Assembly (NCBI GenBank): GCA_020543525.1
Contig: JAHYIO010000007.1
Coordinates: 434,001-498,000 of the forward strand
DNA: 64,000 nt
Origin: Coriolopsis trogii
Taxonomy: Eukaryota > Basidiomycota > Agaricomycetes > Polyporales > Polyporaceae
Direction of reading: 5' to 3'
Position numbers and translations under genes: made by a program
Part shown: positions 1 through 11,877 of the stretch, in pieces
Numbering within the stretch: the first letter of the stretch is position 1
Layout of the letters: each line of letters starts with the position of its first letter
Notes under the pieces: generated by a model
The model's input: only the letters and a program-made list of their open reading frames with translations
Database searches by the model: none
What the model was told of the DNA's origin: nothing

Positions 1-1
1 T

Positions 2-147
2 GGATGGATCGACCAGGGCCTGAACGAAAAGGCTTACATCATCCCTGGACTGGGCGACTTTGGTGAGCGGAGGTGCGCCGTGCATTGGTTGAGAATACTC
101 GGAAGGCGTCTCATGGCTGATATTGCGCGTGCAGGTATTGCGTATGA
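2..147 (+). CDS. Uracil phosphoribosyltransferase, C-terminal end (5' part outside window)
   Basis: Only the last coding part is in the window. Reading from base 2 gives a stretch ending in NEKAYIIPGLGDFGERR, the conserved C-terminal segment of uracil phosphoribosyltransferase (uracil plus PRPP to UMP, pyrimidine salvage in the cytosol). A short intron fits at 73-134 (GTGCGC..GCAG); the last exon adds R-Y-C-V and a TGA at 145-147, so the protein ends in GERRYCV. The family assignment rests on this short but characteristic tail (seen); function is family knowledge. The start and catalytic core lie upstream of the window. Confidence 0.72.
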
Positions 148-610
148 GCGGAGTGCCCGTGGTCTGTACTCTGTACGGTGCCTTGTGCGAAACGGCCGAG
201 TTCCGGCGGAAGGCCAGAGGAAGCAGACAGACGTTGGTTCGCGGTCCCGGCGTGTTGGGTATGAAGGCGTGAATGCGTGGAATGAAGCGTGTAGTGTAAG
301 ACACATGGTCTCTCAGCTGGCAGACACGCTGCCTCGGGCGTGCTCGAGCGCAAGCGATCGCCCACGGGCAGCGAGTGCGCACACGTGTTCCACGATGTCG
401 ATGAAGGTGGGTAGACAACGGAGAAGGATTGGGAGGCGAGTCGCACGCTGGCGACAAGCCTGTGTGGGCTCCAAAGCGAGAAGGGCGGGCCTGAGATGCG
501 GGACGATGGCGAGAGTCGCAGGGTGGAAGAAGTTCTAATGGCCTGGTATACAAGGATATAAGCCGATAAGTAGCGAGAGTAAGCACCGTCGCTTACAGCC
601 TGCGCAGAGA
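148..610. other. Intergenic, no gene recognised
   Basis: GC-rich stretch after the uracil phosphoribosyltransferase stop. Long open frames exist on both strands but have low-complexity, arginine-rich translations with no recognisable domain; probably 3' UTR and spacer. Confidence 0.5.
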
Positions 611-1063
611 ATACAGCTGTTTTCACACAGCTTGTCGTTTGGCGCCGCGCGCGAGTTGCGCGCCATCGCTTGTCTCTCGCTGCGACCGTTCCCCCCGAAA
701 AGCAGAACAGCGATATCTCCTCGAGTTCTCCACGTATCCTCTCGATTCTTTCATGTACTTGCTCGTCTCTACGGTCTGCAGGGCTGTGAACTGGTCTACT
801 GCTGCTGCGAACACTCTGTCAAATACTACCTGGTACCTACATTGTGCGCCACAGCCAATGCAGAACAAGGATTCCGCGACAACCTCAAGACATAGCACCA
901 CCATTTCTTTACTACTGGACGCTGTATGACTACCCCGAGGGCCTGACAACAAGTTTGCACCGGGAGCATGCATCCGGGGGTTGTTGTCCAACCCCCTCCC
1001 CCTCCCCCAAGCCGGGTGTTCCCTGGAGCGTGGCATACATCTACGTTCCTCGCGGGAGGTTAG
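611..1063 (-). repeat. Inverted duplication, left arm (copy of NEP1 upstream DNA)
   Basis: This ~450-bp stretch is the near-identical reverse complement of 1877-2327. Both arms share, among other blocks, the run TTGTTGTCCAACCCCC and the arm-end motif ACAGCTGTAT. The other arm lies about 180 bp upstream of the NEP1 start codon. Beyond the arms there is weaker inverted similarity (near 1132-1190 against 1740-1805). Both arms keep a similar open frame, but the aligned translations differ at several residues in the first ~125, which argues against strong coding constraint. Confidence 0.85.
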
Positions 1064-1876
1064 GATATGGAAGAGGTTGGATTTGGATGTTGAATCGGAT
1101 ATGAATAGAAAGATGGATGCAATCCCGGCGATGGTATGCTTCATGTATGATCTTCCTCTGCCCCATTCTCCTGCCCTTCCTCGTCCATCTTTGCATACGG
1201 TATTGGCATGTAATATGGCGGCGGTCATGTTCATTCCGATATCACTTTGTGTACAATGTTCAACTGTCACTGTGCCTTGTCCATACAAGCTACCCAGCTC
1301 GGCATCTCCTGCTTCTCTCCCAACATCCATGGCGCGTTCAACCAAACCCCTGTCGGTTTTTGTGGTTCACATTCGCTACCTCTGACAATGGTTGTGCAGG
1401 TGCTTTCTCTTTGGGTTTGGCAGATATGACAGGAGGCAGACGTAATCACAAGTTGTGCTGATTTGCCATTGGTAGTGTGGTGACATTGTAAAGTGAGTGT
1501 GCATGAAACTCCAGATTATGGAAGAGTAGGGAAACGGTGGACATGGAGTATGAAGTGAAGAATACAAACATCCAGACCCGCTCATCATGACCAGTATGCA
1601 AACTCCGCCATGCGCATCAGACTTGCATGCGACATTGCGGGTTAAGCATCTAATTGGAGGGATACTATGTGTTAATGAGACACAATGTACAGCATGCTAC
1701 AAGGTCTTAGAGCTCAGGCGACAGTATCCAGGTACATCACGAGGGATGAGGGGGAGTAGGGGAGAGACAGGACAGAAAAAAAGATCGTACATGAAGCATA
1801 CCGTGATCACAATCGAGCCATCCGTGTCTCCTCCCAACCTCGTACATGACGTCCTAAGCCCACATCTTCCCTCTCG
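1064..1876. other. Spacer between the inverted arms
   Basis: About 810 bp of mostly unique sequence. Only a short block around 1132-1190 is recognisably related, inverted, to 1740-1805. No gene recognised. Confidence 0.5.
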
Positions 1877-2327
1877 TAACCTCCCGCGAGGAACGTAGAT
1901 GTATGCCACGCTCCAGGGAACACCCGGCTGGGGGAGGGGGAGGGGGTTGGACAACAACCCCCGGATGCATGCTCCCGGTGCAAACTTGTTGTCAGGCCCT
2001 CGGGGTAGTCATATAGCGTTCAGCAGTGAAGAAATGGCGGCGCTATGTCTTGAGGTTGTTGCGGAATCCTTGTTCTGCATTGGCTGTGGCGCACAATGTA
2101 GGTACCAGGTAGTATTTGACAGAGTGTTCGCAGCAGCAGTAGACCAGTTCACAGCCCTGCAGACCGTAGAGACGAGCGAGTACATGAAAGAATCGAGAGG
2201 ATACGTGGAGAACTCGAGGAGATATCGCTGTTCTGCTTTTCGGGGGGAATGGTCGCAGCGAGAGGCAAGCGATGGCGCGCAACTCGCGCGCGGCGCCAAA
2301 CGACAAGCTGTGTGAAAACAGCTGTAT
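1877..2327 (+). repeat. Inverted duplication, right arm
   Basis: Partner of 611-1063. It ends about 175 bp before the NEP1 start codon, so it probably contains NEP1 promoter or 5' leader sequence. See the left arm for the comparison. Confidence 0.85.
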
Positions 2328-2502
2328 ATCCGCCTGTGACTGTGATTGTGCGCTCGCCCACGCCTGCCTCTGCCCCTGCCCCCGTCCCAGTCCCCGCCGG
2401 CCACGGTCCCCAGCGTGCTTGCTCCCTCCTCCCACTGTCTCTTCTCCTCCTCCTCCTTTATATCTTCTCTCGTCGCCACCCCGCTCTCTCCCACTGTCCC
2501 CC

Positions 2503-3941
2503 ATGTCGCCTGCCGCACTCGCCCCTCGTCCCCGCCGCCACTCCGGAAACATCACCCGCCCCGTCCTCTCTCCCGTCGAGCAGCCCTCTCCGTCCCCTTT
2601 CTCAGATGTACTCGCTCGTCCAAAGTCCACCCCGCCAAACGACAGGCGTGTCACCGACAAGCGCCCCGCACACTCCTCCAGCGACGAGTCCAGCGGAGAT
2701 GAGAGCGATCACACCGAAAAGGAAGCGCACTACATGCAGATTGACCACCGGCACGGCCATCCCGTCCACGCCGCTGCTCAACCAGCTACCACCACCATCC
2801 TCTCAGACTCAAAGTCCAACATCGCTGCTCACGAACGCCCCACAAAGCCCCTGCCATCCTCCAAGGCGAGAAAAATGCAGCACCAACAGCACCACTCCAA
2901 CAATCCCCTCCATCAGCAGGCCAACCCCCTCATGCTCCCCGTCCAGGCCCATGTCGCAAGGGGCGGTCCCGCATCGACACAGAGGAAGCTCTATGTCATA
3001 TTGGAGCAGGCCTGTTTGGAGGCCTACAGGGTCAGCACCGCAGGCAGGGGCAAAAACGGCCGCGAGGGCGATGTCAAGTATGCCCTCCTCAACTGTGACG
3101 ATCACCAGGGCATCTTGGCAAAGACCGGCAGGGACATCGCGGACGCGAGGCCTGATATCACACATCAGGTCTGTATCCGCCCTTTTCATATCTTTGATTC
3201 CATTTTTTTGCTCACCTGGGGACGACGCACCAGTGCCTCTTGACGCTGCTCGACTCGCCCCTCAACAAGGCCGGCTTGTTGCAGGTCTATATTCACACCG
3301 CAAAGGGCGTGCTTATCGAGGTCAATCCTCATGTTCGCATCCCGCGTACTTTCAAGCGGTTCAGTGGTTTGATGGGTGCGTGCCACAGTCTTCTCATTTT
3401 TCCTCGTCGCCCCTAACCGACTCAAACGCAGTCCAACTGCTGCACAAGCTGTCCATTCGTGGCGTCAACGGGCCAGAGAAGCTTCTCAAGGTCATCAAGG
3501 TGTGTGTTATGCATGGGCTGCACTGCGATTCGATCTTGTCTAACACTCGTACGTCAAGAACCCTGTCACGGAACACCTCCCTGCGAACACGATCAAGCTC
3601 AGTACGTACTCAATCCGACCGTTCCCTCTCACGCCGTATATTGACACAATCTTGATCACAGCGCTCTCTGGCGATGCTCCGACAGTACGTCTCTCCAAGT
3701 ATCTCACTACCCTCCCGGAGACGCACAACATCGCGGTGTTCGTCGGCGCGATGGCACGCGGCAAGGATGACTTTGCGGACGGCGTTGTGGATGAGAAGAT
3801 CTCTATTAGCGAGTTCCCCTTGAGTGCGTCAGTCGCTTGTGGCAAGGTGAGTACCCGTATCGGATGTCCACTCGGATGCGCGGAGATTGACAGATCACGT
3901 AGTTTTGTTGTGCGCTCGAGGAGCTCTGGGACATCATCTAA
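2503..3941 (+). CDS. NEP1: Ribosomal RNA small subunit pseudouridine methyltransferase NEP1/EMG1
   Basis: SPOUT-class methyltransferase that modifies a hypermodified pseudouridine of 18S rRNA and is needed for 40S assembly in the nucleolus. Six exons fit in frame: 2503-3168, 3234-3375, 3432-3499, 3559-3601, 3662-3846, 3903-3941, giving 380 residues. Diagnostic segments are [84 protein letters not shown] and the C-terminal [12 protein letters not shown]. The catalytic family core begins near residue 165 ([16 protein letters not shown]). The ~160 residues before it are Pro/Ser/His-rich and look disordered; the yeast enzyme is about 250 residues, so this extension is extra. The ATG at 2503 was chosen because it is the first one downstream of the duplicated region; an in-frame ATG at 2272 would lie inside that duplication. 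Confidence 0.93.
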
Positions 3942-4651
3942 AACCTGGGACGTCTGCCATCTTTGAGCCGGTCGGTGATATGACTGATTTCATTCGAACG
4001 CTGGGGTAATGCTGGATTTCCACTCTTGTATATCGTTTGTTCTGTCGCTCGTTTGCTGCTCACGACCACTGCATTTCAACCTGCACGCATTCCACTGCAA
4101 TCACCTTCCCCTCCCCCACCCACTTCACCCTTTTGCCCCCCTCCCCCAGGATCTTCTCATGAGATCCGCCCACACTATCACGCACTCGACACGATTAGCT
4201 GGCGACGACCCCGACATCCCATTCGCGCGCCGAGACATAGTACGATACGCGCGCCCGCATTGCTGGCTATTGCGCCCTTTCCATAGTGTATTCAACTCCC
4301 CCGAGTAGATGGGCCCGTAGTGCATCGCGACTCAACTTGCGAACCCGGGCACTGTACATCAGTAATCAAAAAGTGTTTGTAGCAGTATGTCTATTCTCCA
4401 CGGCGTGCCTCGGTGATGGATTGTGAGGTTGTCGAAAGGCTGCCACTGGCAGTGGCTGGGGATCTGCTGCTTTCGAAAGCGCCCGACGGTCATGATTTCC
4501 ATATACAGCCTTCCCCTCCTCGCCCTCGCCCCTTCTCCACCCACCCACCACCTCGCTCCCCTGCCTCGATACCCAACGCACACTGCACAGTGACTATCCT
4601 ATACTCTCTGCACATAGAAAAAGGCGACGAGCGACGTTAGATACGGCGACG
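3942..4651. other. Intergenic region, NEP1 3' / SEC14 5'
   Basis: Pyrimidine-rich stretches (C/T tracts near 4100-4150 and 4505-4560) precede the SEC14 start codon, as is common for fungal promoters. No gene recognised. Confidence 0.5.
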
Positions 4652-5863
4652 ATGAGCAACCAAGCCAGTGCAAGCCCCATGCCTGCCGGCGTCACCGACC
4701 CCAACTACAAGCCCTTGCCTGGCCGCCTGGGTAACCTCACCGCGGAGCAGCAGACTGCTCTCGAGAGGTTCAAGAAGGAGCTCCAGGACGAGGGTCACTT
4801 CGTGCCTGAACGCCATGACGATGCGACTCTCCTCAGGTATGTTATCCTCCCCTACAGATGCGGGGTATGTGTGCCCCGCACGCGGTCTGCGCCTGCACGA
4901 GTTAGGTGTACGGGATAGCCTTGCTAATATCGATGACCTCGATCCGGCCTATGGCAACCGTAGATTCCTGCGCGCACGCAAATTCGACGTGGAGAAGGCC
5001 AAGTTGATGCTTATCGAGTGCGAGAAGTGGCGGGTATCGTTTGGCGTGGAGGACCTCGTCAAGTGCGTCTCCCCTTGCTCCCCTCACCTCTCCCGAGACT
5101 CACGTCCTCCGGCATGTCTCTCTTAGGAACTTTGACTTCAAGGAGAAGGAGGCGGTGGACAAGTACTACCCCCAGTACTACCACAAGACCGACAAGGTTC
5201 GTCCGTCCCCTCTGATCTGCGTCCCGCACAGAATGCTGACGCGCTGCCCTACGTCTCCTCCACTCGTCGCTGCTGCGCTCTGCCACGCCTCGTCTCCGTC
5301 TCCGTCCTCCTATTTCCGTCACGGCCTCCTCGCGTCCGCGTTCTCAGGACGGCCGTCCTGTCTACATCGAGCGTCTCGGCCTGCTCGACATCAAGGCCCT
5401 CTACGCGATCACAACCCAGGAGCGGCAGCTGCAGCGGCTCGTCTTCGAGTACGAAAAGTTCCTCCGCGAGCGGCTCCCCGCCTGTTCCAAAGCGATCGGC
5501 CACCCGGTCGAGACGTCTTGCACGATCCTCGACCTCCAGAACGTCTCCCTCTCCAACTTTTACCGCGTCAAGGACTACGTCATGCAGGCGTCCTCCATCG
5601 GCCAGGACCGCTACCCGGAGACGATGGGCAAGTTCTACATCATCAACGCCCCCTGGGGCTTCTCCACCGTCTGGTCCTTCATCAAGCCCTGGCTCGACGA
5701 GGCTACCGTCGCCAAGATCGACGTCCTCGGTAGCAGCTACAAGGACAAGCTCCTTGCCCAGATCCCCGCAGAGAACCTCCCCAAGGAGTTTGGAGGGAAG
5801 TGCCAGTGCCCCGGCGGATGCTCCCTCAGCGACGCCGGCCCCTGGAACCCACAGAAGGCGTGA
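4652..5863 (+). CDS. SEC14: SEC14-type phosphatidylinositol/phosphatidylcholine transfer protein
   Basis: Cytosolic lipid-transfer protein coordinating PtdIns and PtdCho metabolism for Golgi secretion. Four exons (4652-4836, 4964-5062, 5127-5196, 5348-5863) join in frame to 289 residues. The CRAL-TRIO N-terminal segment is visible as FLRARKFDVEKAKLML. The lipid-binding lobe follows with DGRPVYIERLG, SCTILDLQNVSLSNF, YPETMGKFYIINAPWGFSTVW and FIKPWLDEATVAKIDVLG. The end, LPKEFGGKCQCPGGC, is the usual conserved closing motif. Length and order match the fungal family (yeast about 304 residues). The ATG at 4652 sits just before a typical acidic leader (VTDPNYKPLPGRLGNLT). Confidence 0.95.
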
Positions 5864-6333
5864 GGCGTATGTGATGTGGCGAGTAGAGGGTGGATGTGAA
5901 AGGACAACCGCTGGTCTTGTAGTAGTATATACAATTTAGCAACAGGGGGGTTTCTGTTCCAGGACTCACTGCAGATCTCACCAGTTACCAATCTCTCTCT
6001 TTGAGGTTGGCTTGGATGAGACGGTTTAGTGCACTCTACCTATATACCATAATGAATGCGGACATGCAACAAACGTGTGTTTCAAGGCGCACGCGCGGTC
6101 CATGCCCACAGTACGAAAGCCATTCATTGCGTTCATTCACACGTCCCAAGTATCGACATAATACAAACGCACCCCGCCATCGCTGCGGTGCAGAAGAGGT
6201 ATTCCCGCCTGGAGGCAGTAGATGTAGCGCGACGAAAGGCAGCGGACAAACAAAAAAGCAGTAGCGTACGGTAGGGATGGATCTACTACATCGACAGCCT
6301 CTGCACCTTCTTCGCTTCTCCGTTCATTGTCGC
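5864..6333. other. Intergenic between convergent SEC14 and actin
   Basis: Tail-to-tail spacer holding both 3' UTRs. No coding sequence recognised. Confidence 0.6.
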
Positions 6334-7856
<1,523 letters not shown>

Positions 7857-8492
7857 GTTGTCGTATTAGATCGTGAAAGAGAAGAGTAAAGAGAAAGGCT
7901 GTCGGATAGGAGTATATATAGGTGATGATTAGTCGGGGCGGTGCAGGCGCAGGCGCAGCGGAGAAGACCGATGTCGGGGGAGACCGATGTCGGAATACGG
8001 GGCGTGGCGGTGCGGTGAGCGGAAGCAGAGGCTGCGGAGGAGGATGGAGAGACTGACCTTGGAGATGCGCTGGACGATGAGGAGAGGAAGAGAGACGACG
8101 AGGAGAGGGCGAGATGGATGGAGAGTCGATGTCTTGGGCAAAGGGCTGGGGCGCTTCCCGATGAGTCCTGATTCGTCCGTTATCGCCATCGCTTCAGGGC
8201 AGGCCCATGTCTTCTCCCCTCCAGTCTCGGCCTCCTCTCCTCCCAGACATGTCCTCCCAGCGGTCTCAGGTTTGCATCTTCCAAGCGTATGACACGCTCG
8301 TTGTGCCCCCAGGCCTGCGCGCGCAGCACGAGTGTCCGAGAGAGTTTGTGCCGAGCCAGGTTCACCTCGCACTACGCAGGTCACGTGAGCACGACAGGCG
8401 CTCATTCGACGCGTCTGCGCTGACGCGTCGCGACTCGTCTCCGACTGACCTCACTCACCGCCTGCTTGCCGTACTGCCCTACGCTGCCAGCC
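7857..8492. other. Divergent promoter region, actin and RPN10
   Basis: 636 bp head-to-head spacer. It contains a TATA-like run near 7911-7921 for actin and a tandem direct repeat of a 16-bp unit beginning GACCGATGTCGG around 7966-7995. Purine-rich on the + strand near 8020-8115. Confidence 0.6.
7911..7921 (-). promoter_or_regulatory. TATA-like element of actin
   Basis: The minus strand reads CTATATATACT, 55-65 bp before the actin start codon, followed by a pyrimidine-rich leader (TTTCTCTTTACTCTTC). Position and composition fit a core promoter of a highly expressed fungal gene; the start site itself is not shown. Confidence 0.6.
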
Positions 8493-9703
8493 ATGCCTCT
8501 CGAAGCCACAGTCATCATCGTCGACAACTCAGAGTATATGCGCAATGGCGACTACCATCCAGACAGACTCCAAGCACAGGCAGACGCCGTCACAACCGTC
8601 TTCCAGACCAAGGTCGACTCCAACCCGGAGAACACAGTCGGCTTCATGACCATGGCCGGCAAAGGGTCTGTTCGTATCCGTGCCACATTCACCTCTCGTG
8701 CTCATACCATCTAGTCCTGAGGTACTAGTAACAAACACAAAGGAGATAGGCTCCATACTCAACGCCCTCCGTACCGCGCGAGACAAGCTCGGTGGTTCCG
8801 TCAACATCCCAAATGCCATCGAAAAGGCTCTCCTTGCCCTCAAGCATAGATCCAACAAGAACCTACGTCAACGCATCGTCGTCTTCGTCGCCTCTCCACT
8901 AGAAGGTCAAGCCGCCGACGAGAAGTTCATGGTCCGTCTAGCCAAGCGCCTCAAGAAGAACAACGTAGCAGTGGACTTCATTGCTTTCGGTGACGGTATC
9001 GAGGAGGGCGAGAGCAGTATACTCAAGACTTTCATCGACAATGTATCAACCGGCGACAACTCGTGAGTATTCCTACCATGACACCTTCTCTCTTCTTTAA
9101 CTCAAGTCGCCACAAGCCATTATCTCTCCGTACCGCCAGGCGCACATCTCCTCTCGGACATAATTCTCTCTTCCCCTATTCTTGCCGAAGACCGTGGAAT
9201 ACCTGAAGAAGCTATGGGCCAACCCGGTGCCTCTGCTCCGGGAGGAGGAGGCTTCGATTTCGGTGTAGATCCTAGTCTCGATCCCGAGCTTGCCATGGTA
9301 TGTGCTCTGACCGCATCTTCCCTCGCTCGCTTGTCCGTAAACTGACGTGCTATTCGTTCAGGCCCTCCGCATGTCTATGGAGGAGGAACAAGCCCGCCAA
9401 GCCGCAGCTGCACAAGCGGCCGGGGGCCCCTCGTCCGCTGCTCCTGCGCCCTCGGCATCGTCTGCTCCCGCAGCTTCAACATCATCTGCTGCCGCTGCAC
9501 CACCACCGCCGACTGCTCCTGCTGCGACCGCAGTGTCCATGGGGGAAGAAGACGAAGACGAGGATGCTATGCTGGCGAAAGCACTCGCTCTGTCACAACA
9601 GCAGGATGTGGAGATGGGCGACGGTGATGATGAAGGGGAGAGCGAGGAAGACGCGATCAAGAGGGCGATTGAGATGAGTATGAAGGATCAAGAGAAAAAA
9701 TGA
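8493..9703 (+). CDS. RPN10: 26S proteasome regulatory subunit RPN10
   Basis: Ubiquitin receptor of the 19S regulatory particle. Four exons (8493-8665, 8715-9062, 9117-9297, 9362-9703) give 347 residues. The N-terminal VWA domain starts [20 protein letters not shown] and continues through [24 protein letters not shown] and DFIAFGDG to about residue 190. The C-terminal third has three ubiquitin-interacting-motif-like helices: [15 protein letters not shown] (~229-243), [14 protein letters not shown] (~301-315) and [15 protein letters not shown] (~329-344), separated by an Ala/Ser/Pro linker. Yeast Rpn10 has one such motif and the human protein two, by family knowledge. Short spacing to NDUFB7 downstream on the same strand. 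Confidence 0.95.
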
Positions 9704-9964
9704 GAGACTGGGACGCTGTCTTCGTGTCATAGCTTTCCTTCATCATAGCAGTCATACACCATCTCTTGTCGGAATATAATGTACATCACGCATCATGTTG
9801 AGGTTATCCATCCTTTAGGACACATGAGGCGAATTTGTGGCTGAAGGTCTGAGACAGTGGGCGGGAACCCTAACCCTGCGTCATCTCCTTGCAGGCGCTC
9901 AAGGGCGAGCACGACTGAGGGCCAGGCTCTGCTGCGTGCAACGCCGACCACCTCTTCAACGACG

Positions 9965-10423
9965 ATGACTTCCGCGACCACAGCCTCCCAGTCCGAGCTC
10001 AAGTCCGCGAAGATCCCACTCGGCTGGCGGGATCAGTGCTCTGCGTGCGTACCACCACTCTTGTGGTCTATCGAACGACCCGTTGAGCTTGCTGTCTTCT
10101 TCCCGTTCTCACTGGATACCCCGCTTCATCCACACTTCTAGGCTCCTGATCCCGCTCAATGTCTGCCGGAAAGACAAGCTGTACCTGCCGTGGGAGTGCG
10201 AGAATGAGAGGCATGCGTACGAGAAGTAAGTTGCACGACCACACGCCGCCCATCTCACGCTCGATTGACCACTAACACCCTTCCTAGGTGCCAATACGAG
10301 GAGTAGGTGTAATGTCATAGGAGTGCCAAGCTGTAGGTCACTGATCAGCATGATTTCCACAGCTACATGCGCCGAATGAAGGAGCTCTCGAAGCGCAAGC
10401 TCGCAGCTGCTGAGGAGGAGTGA
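9965..10423 (+). CDS. NADH:ubiquinone oxidoreductase B18-type subunit (NDUFB7 family)
   Basis: Accessory subunit of mitochondrial complex I on the intermembrane-space side. Four exons (9965-10044, 10142-10225, 10288-10302, 10363-10423) join to 79 residues. The twin CX9C motif is visible: C-SALLIPLNV-C and C-ENERHAYEK-C, in the family context IPLGWRDQC, KDKLYLPWEC and EKCQYEDYMRRM. Such proteins are normally imported by the Mia40 relay. Exon 3 is only 15 nt. An in-frame ATG at 9857 would add 36 residues without family similarity; the shorter start is preferred but not proven. The human protein is longer, mainly in its tails. Confidence 0.9.
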
Positions 10424-10616
10424 TGTACTAGAGTTCGTATTCCACCTTGCTCGTCCCAAATATGTCCTGCCTTGACACCTTGCGAACGTGGAGCCATCTC
10501 GAAGTGCGATGGGTGTAACTCATGGAGTGGGGTGGGCCGACTATGAAGCAAATAATGTATGTGACTCCTCCGCCAGTCTACCTCCGCCATCCTCTCGACC
10601 CCAGCTCTCTTTCCTC

Positions 10617-11683
10617 TCATACCTTGCGCCCCGTCTCAGCCTCCCAGCGCGCAATCTCCTTCTTCACTCGTGTAATCACGTCCTCCTCTGTGCTGGCTTT
10701 GCCGAACGCGTCCACGAACTGCCCGTTCGGGTCCATGAAGTAGAAAAAGATGGAATGGTCGACGAGATAGTCGTCGTCTGCCTTCGCGTTGGGAGGCGTC
10801 GAGAAGTACACGCGGTACGCTTTGCACGTCGCTTTCAGCGTGGCGTAGTCGCCCGTGAGGCCAATGAGACGCGGGTGGAACTCGGAGACGTAACGCGCGA
10901 CTTGGGAGACGGTGTCCCGGGCGGGGTCGACGGAGATGAAGATGGGCTGCACTATTGGCCCGTACTCCATGTCTGAATGCAAGGGATGTACGAGTACGAA
11001 GCGTTGAGATGTAGACTGGAAAAAGAAGGAGAAGGATGACATACCGAGCTTGCTCACGGCTGCACTCATCTTGTCGAGTTCTTCAGGACAAATGTCGGGG
11101 CAGTTGGTAAAGCCAAAGTAGATGAGATTCCATTTTCCCAGCAGGTCTTTTTCTGTAAACGGCTCGCCCTTATGTGTGGTGAGGTGGAAGGGACCTCCGA
11201 CTTGTGGCCGGCCTACGACTTGATCTTCCCGCTCTTTACCTGCATATGCGAATTCGAACGCAGCGAGATAGGAAGCCATGAGAGGGTGCACATGGAGGAG
11301 GGAGAAGAAACGCACGGCGTTGCTCGAGCAGCTTCTCCTTCTCATTTCGAAAGTAGAAGAACAGGCCAACGCCTGTAGCCAGGAAGACCGCCGCAGCCTT
11401 TGGTGTGAAGACCTACAGCAAGTACTTTATGAGCGCATGGGCTATCCCCTAGCTTGAACGAGATGCGTACTCCGACCGTGGACTTGTCCCGAAGCCCGGC
11501 GGAAGTCTGCTGTGTTGGGTTTGGCCCTTCCGAGTACGTTCTTCGTGAGCATACACGGTTGCTCATCCATGAGCAGCGTGAGCTCGCCGGATGTAGTGGA
11601 GGCACATGGCGTGCAGAGTGAGTGCTCCGAGAGGAGAAGGCGGCTGCACGGCTGAAAGCAACGGAGAGAGTGTGAGCAGACAT
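10617..11683 (-). CDS. SCO1: SCO1-type copper chaperone for cytochrome c oxidase
   Basis: Inner-membrane protein delivering copper to the CuA site of cytochrome oxidase subunit 2. Exons in order 11471-11683, 11316-11412, 11045-11239, 10617-10972 give 286 residues. An Arg/Ser-rich mitochondrial presequence precedes one membrane segment (AAAVFLATGVGLFFYF, ~residues 77-92). The thioredoxin-like domain follows: VGRPQVGGPF, LIYFGFTNCPDICPEELDKM with the copper-binding CPDIC (~C150, C154), IFISVDPARDT, LTGDY and the conserved His in DYLVDHSIFFYFMDP. The ATG at 11683 starts a good presequence; an upstream in-frame extension looks non-coding. Convergent with NDUFB7. Confidence 0.94.
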
Positions 11684-11877
11684 TGGAATCCTAACCCTAT
11701 GATTGAGCCGAACTTTCGAGCGTTCCAGGAACAGCTCTGGCAGTCCAGTCATGACCAAGCCACACTGCACGACCGAAAGATGCGGAGGAATATTCGAATA
11801 CTGGTACACAATTACTGTTGTTTTCGCTAACTACAGAGCTATATTCTACTATTCCAATGGCCAAACCTTCCAAACTC

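Noticed and set aside
623..1345. Long minus-strand open frame in the left inverted arm, similar to one at 1899-2315
   Set aside because: The frames are shared because the DNA is duplicated; the two translations differ at several residues and show no domain, so coding is not supported.
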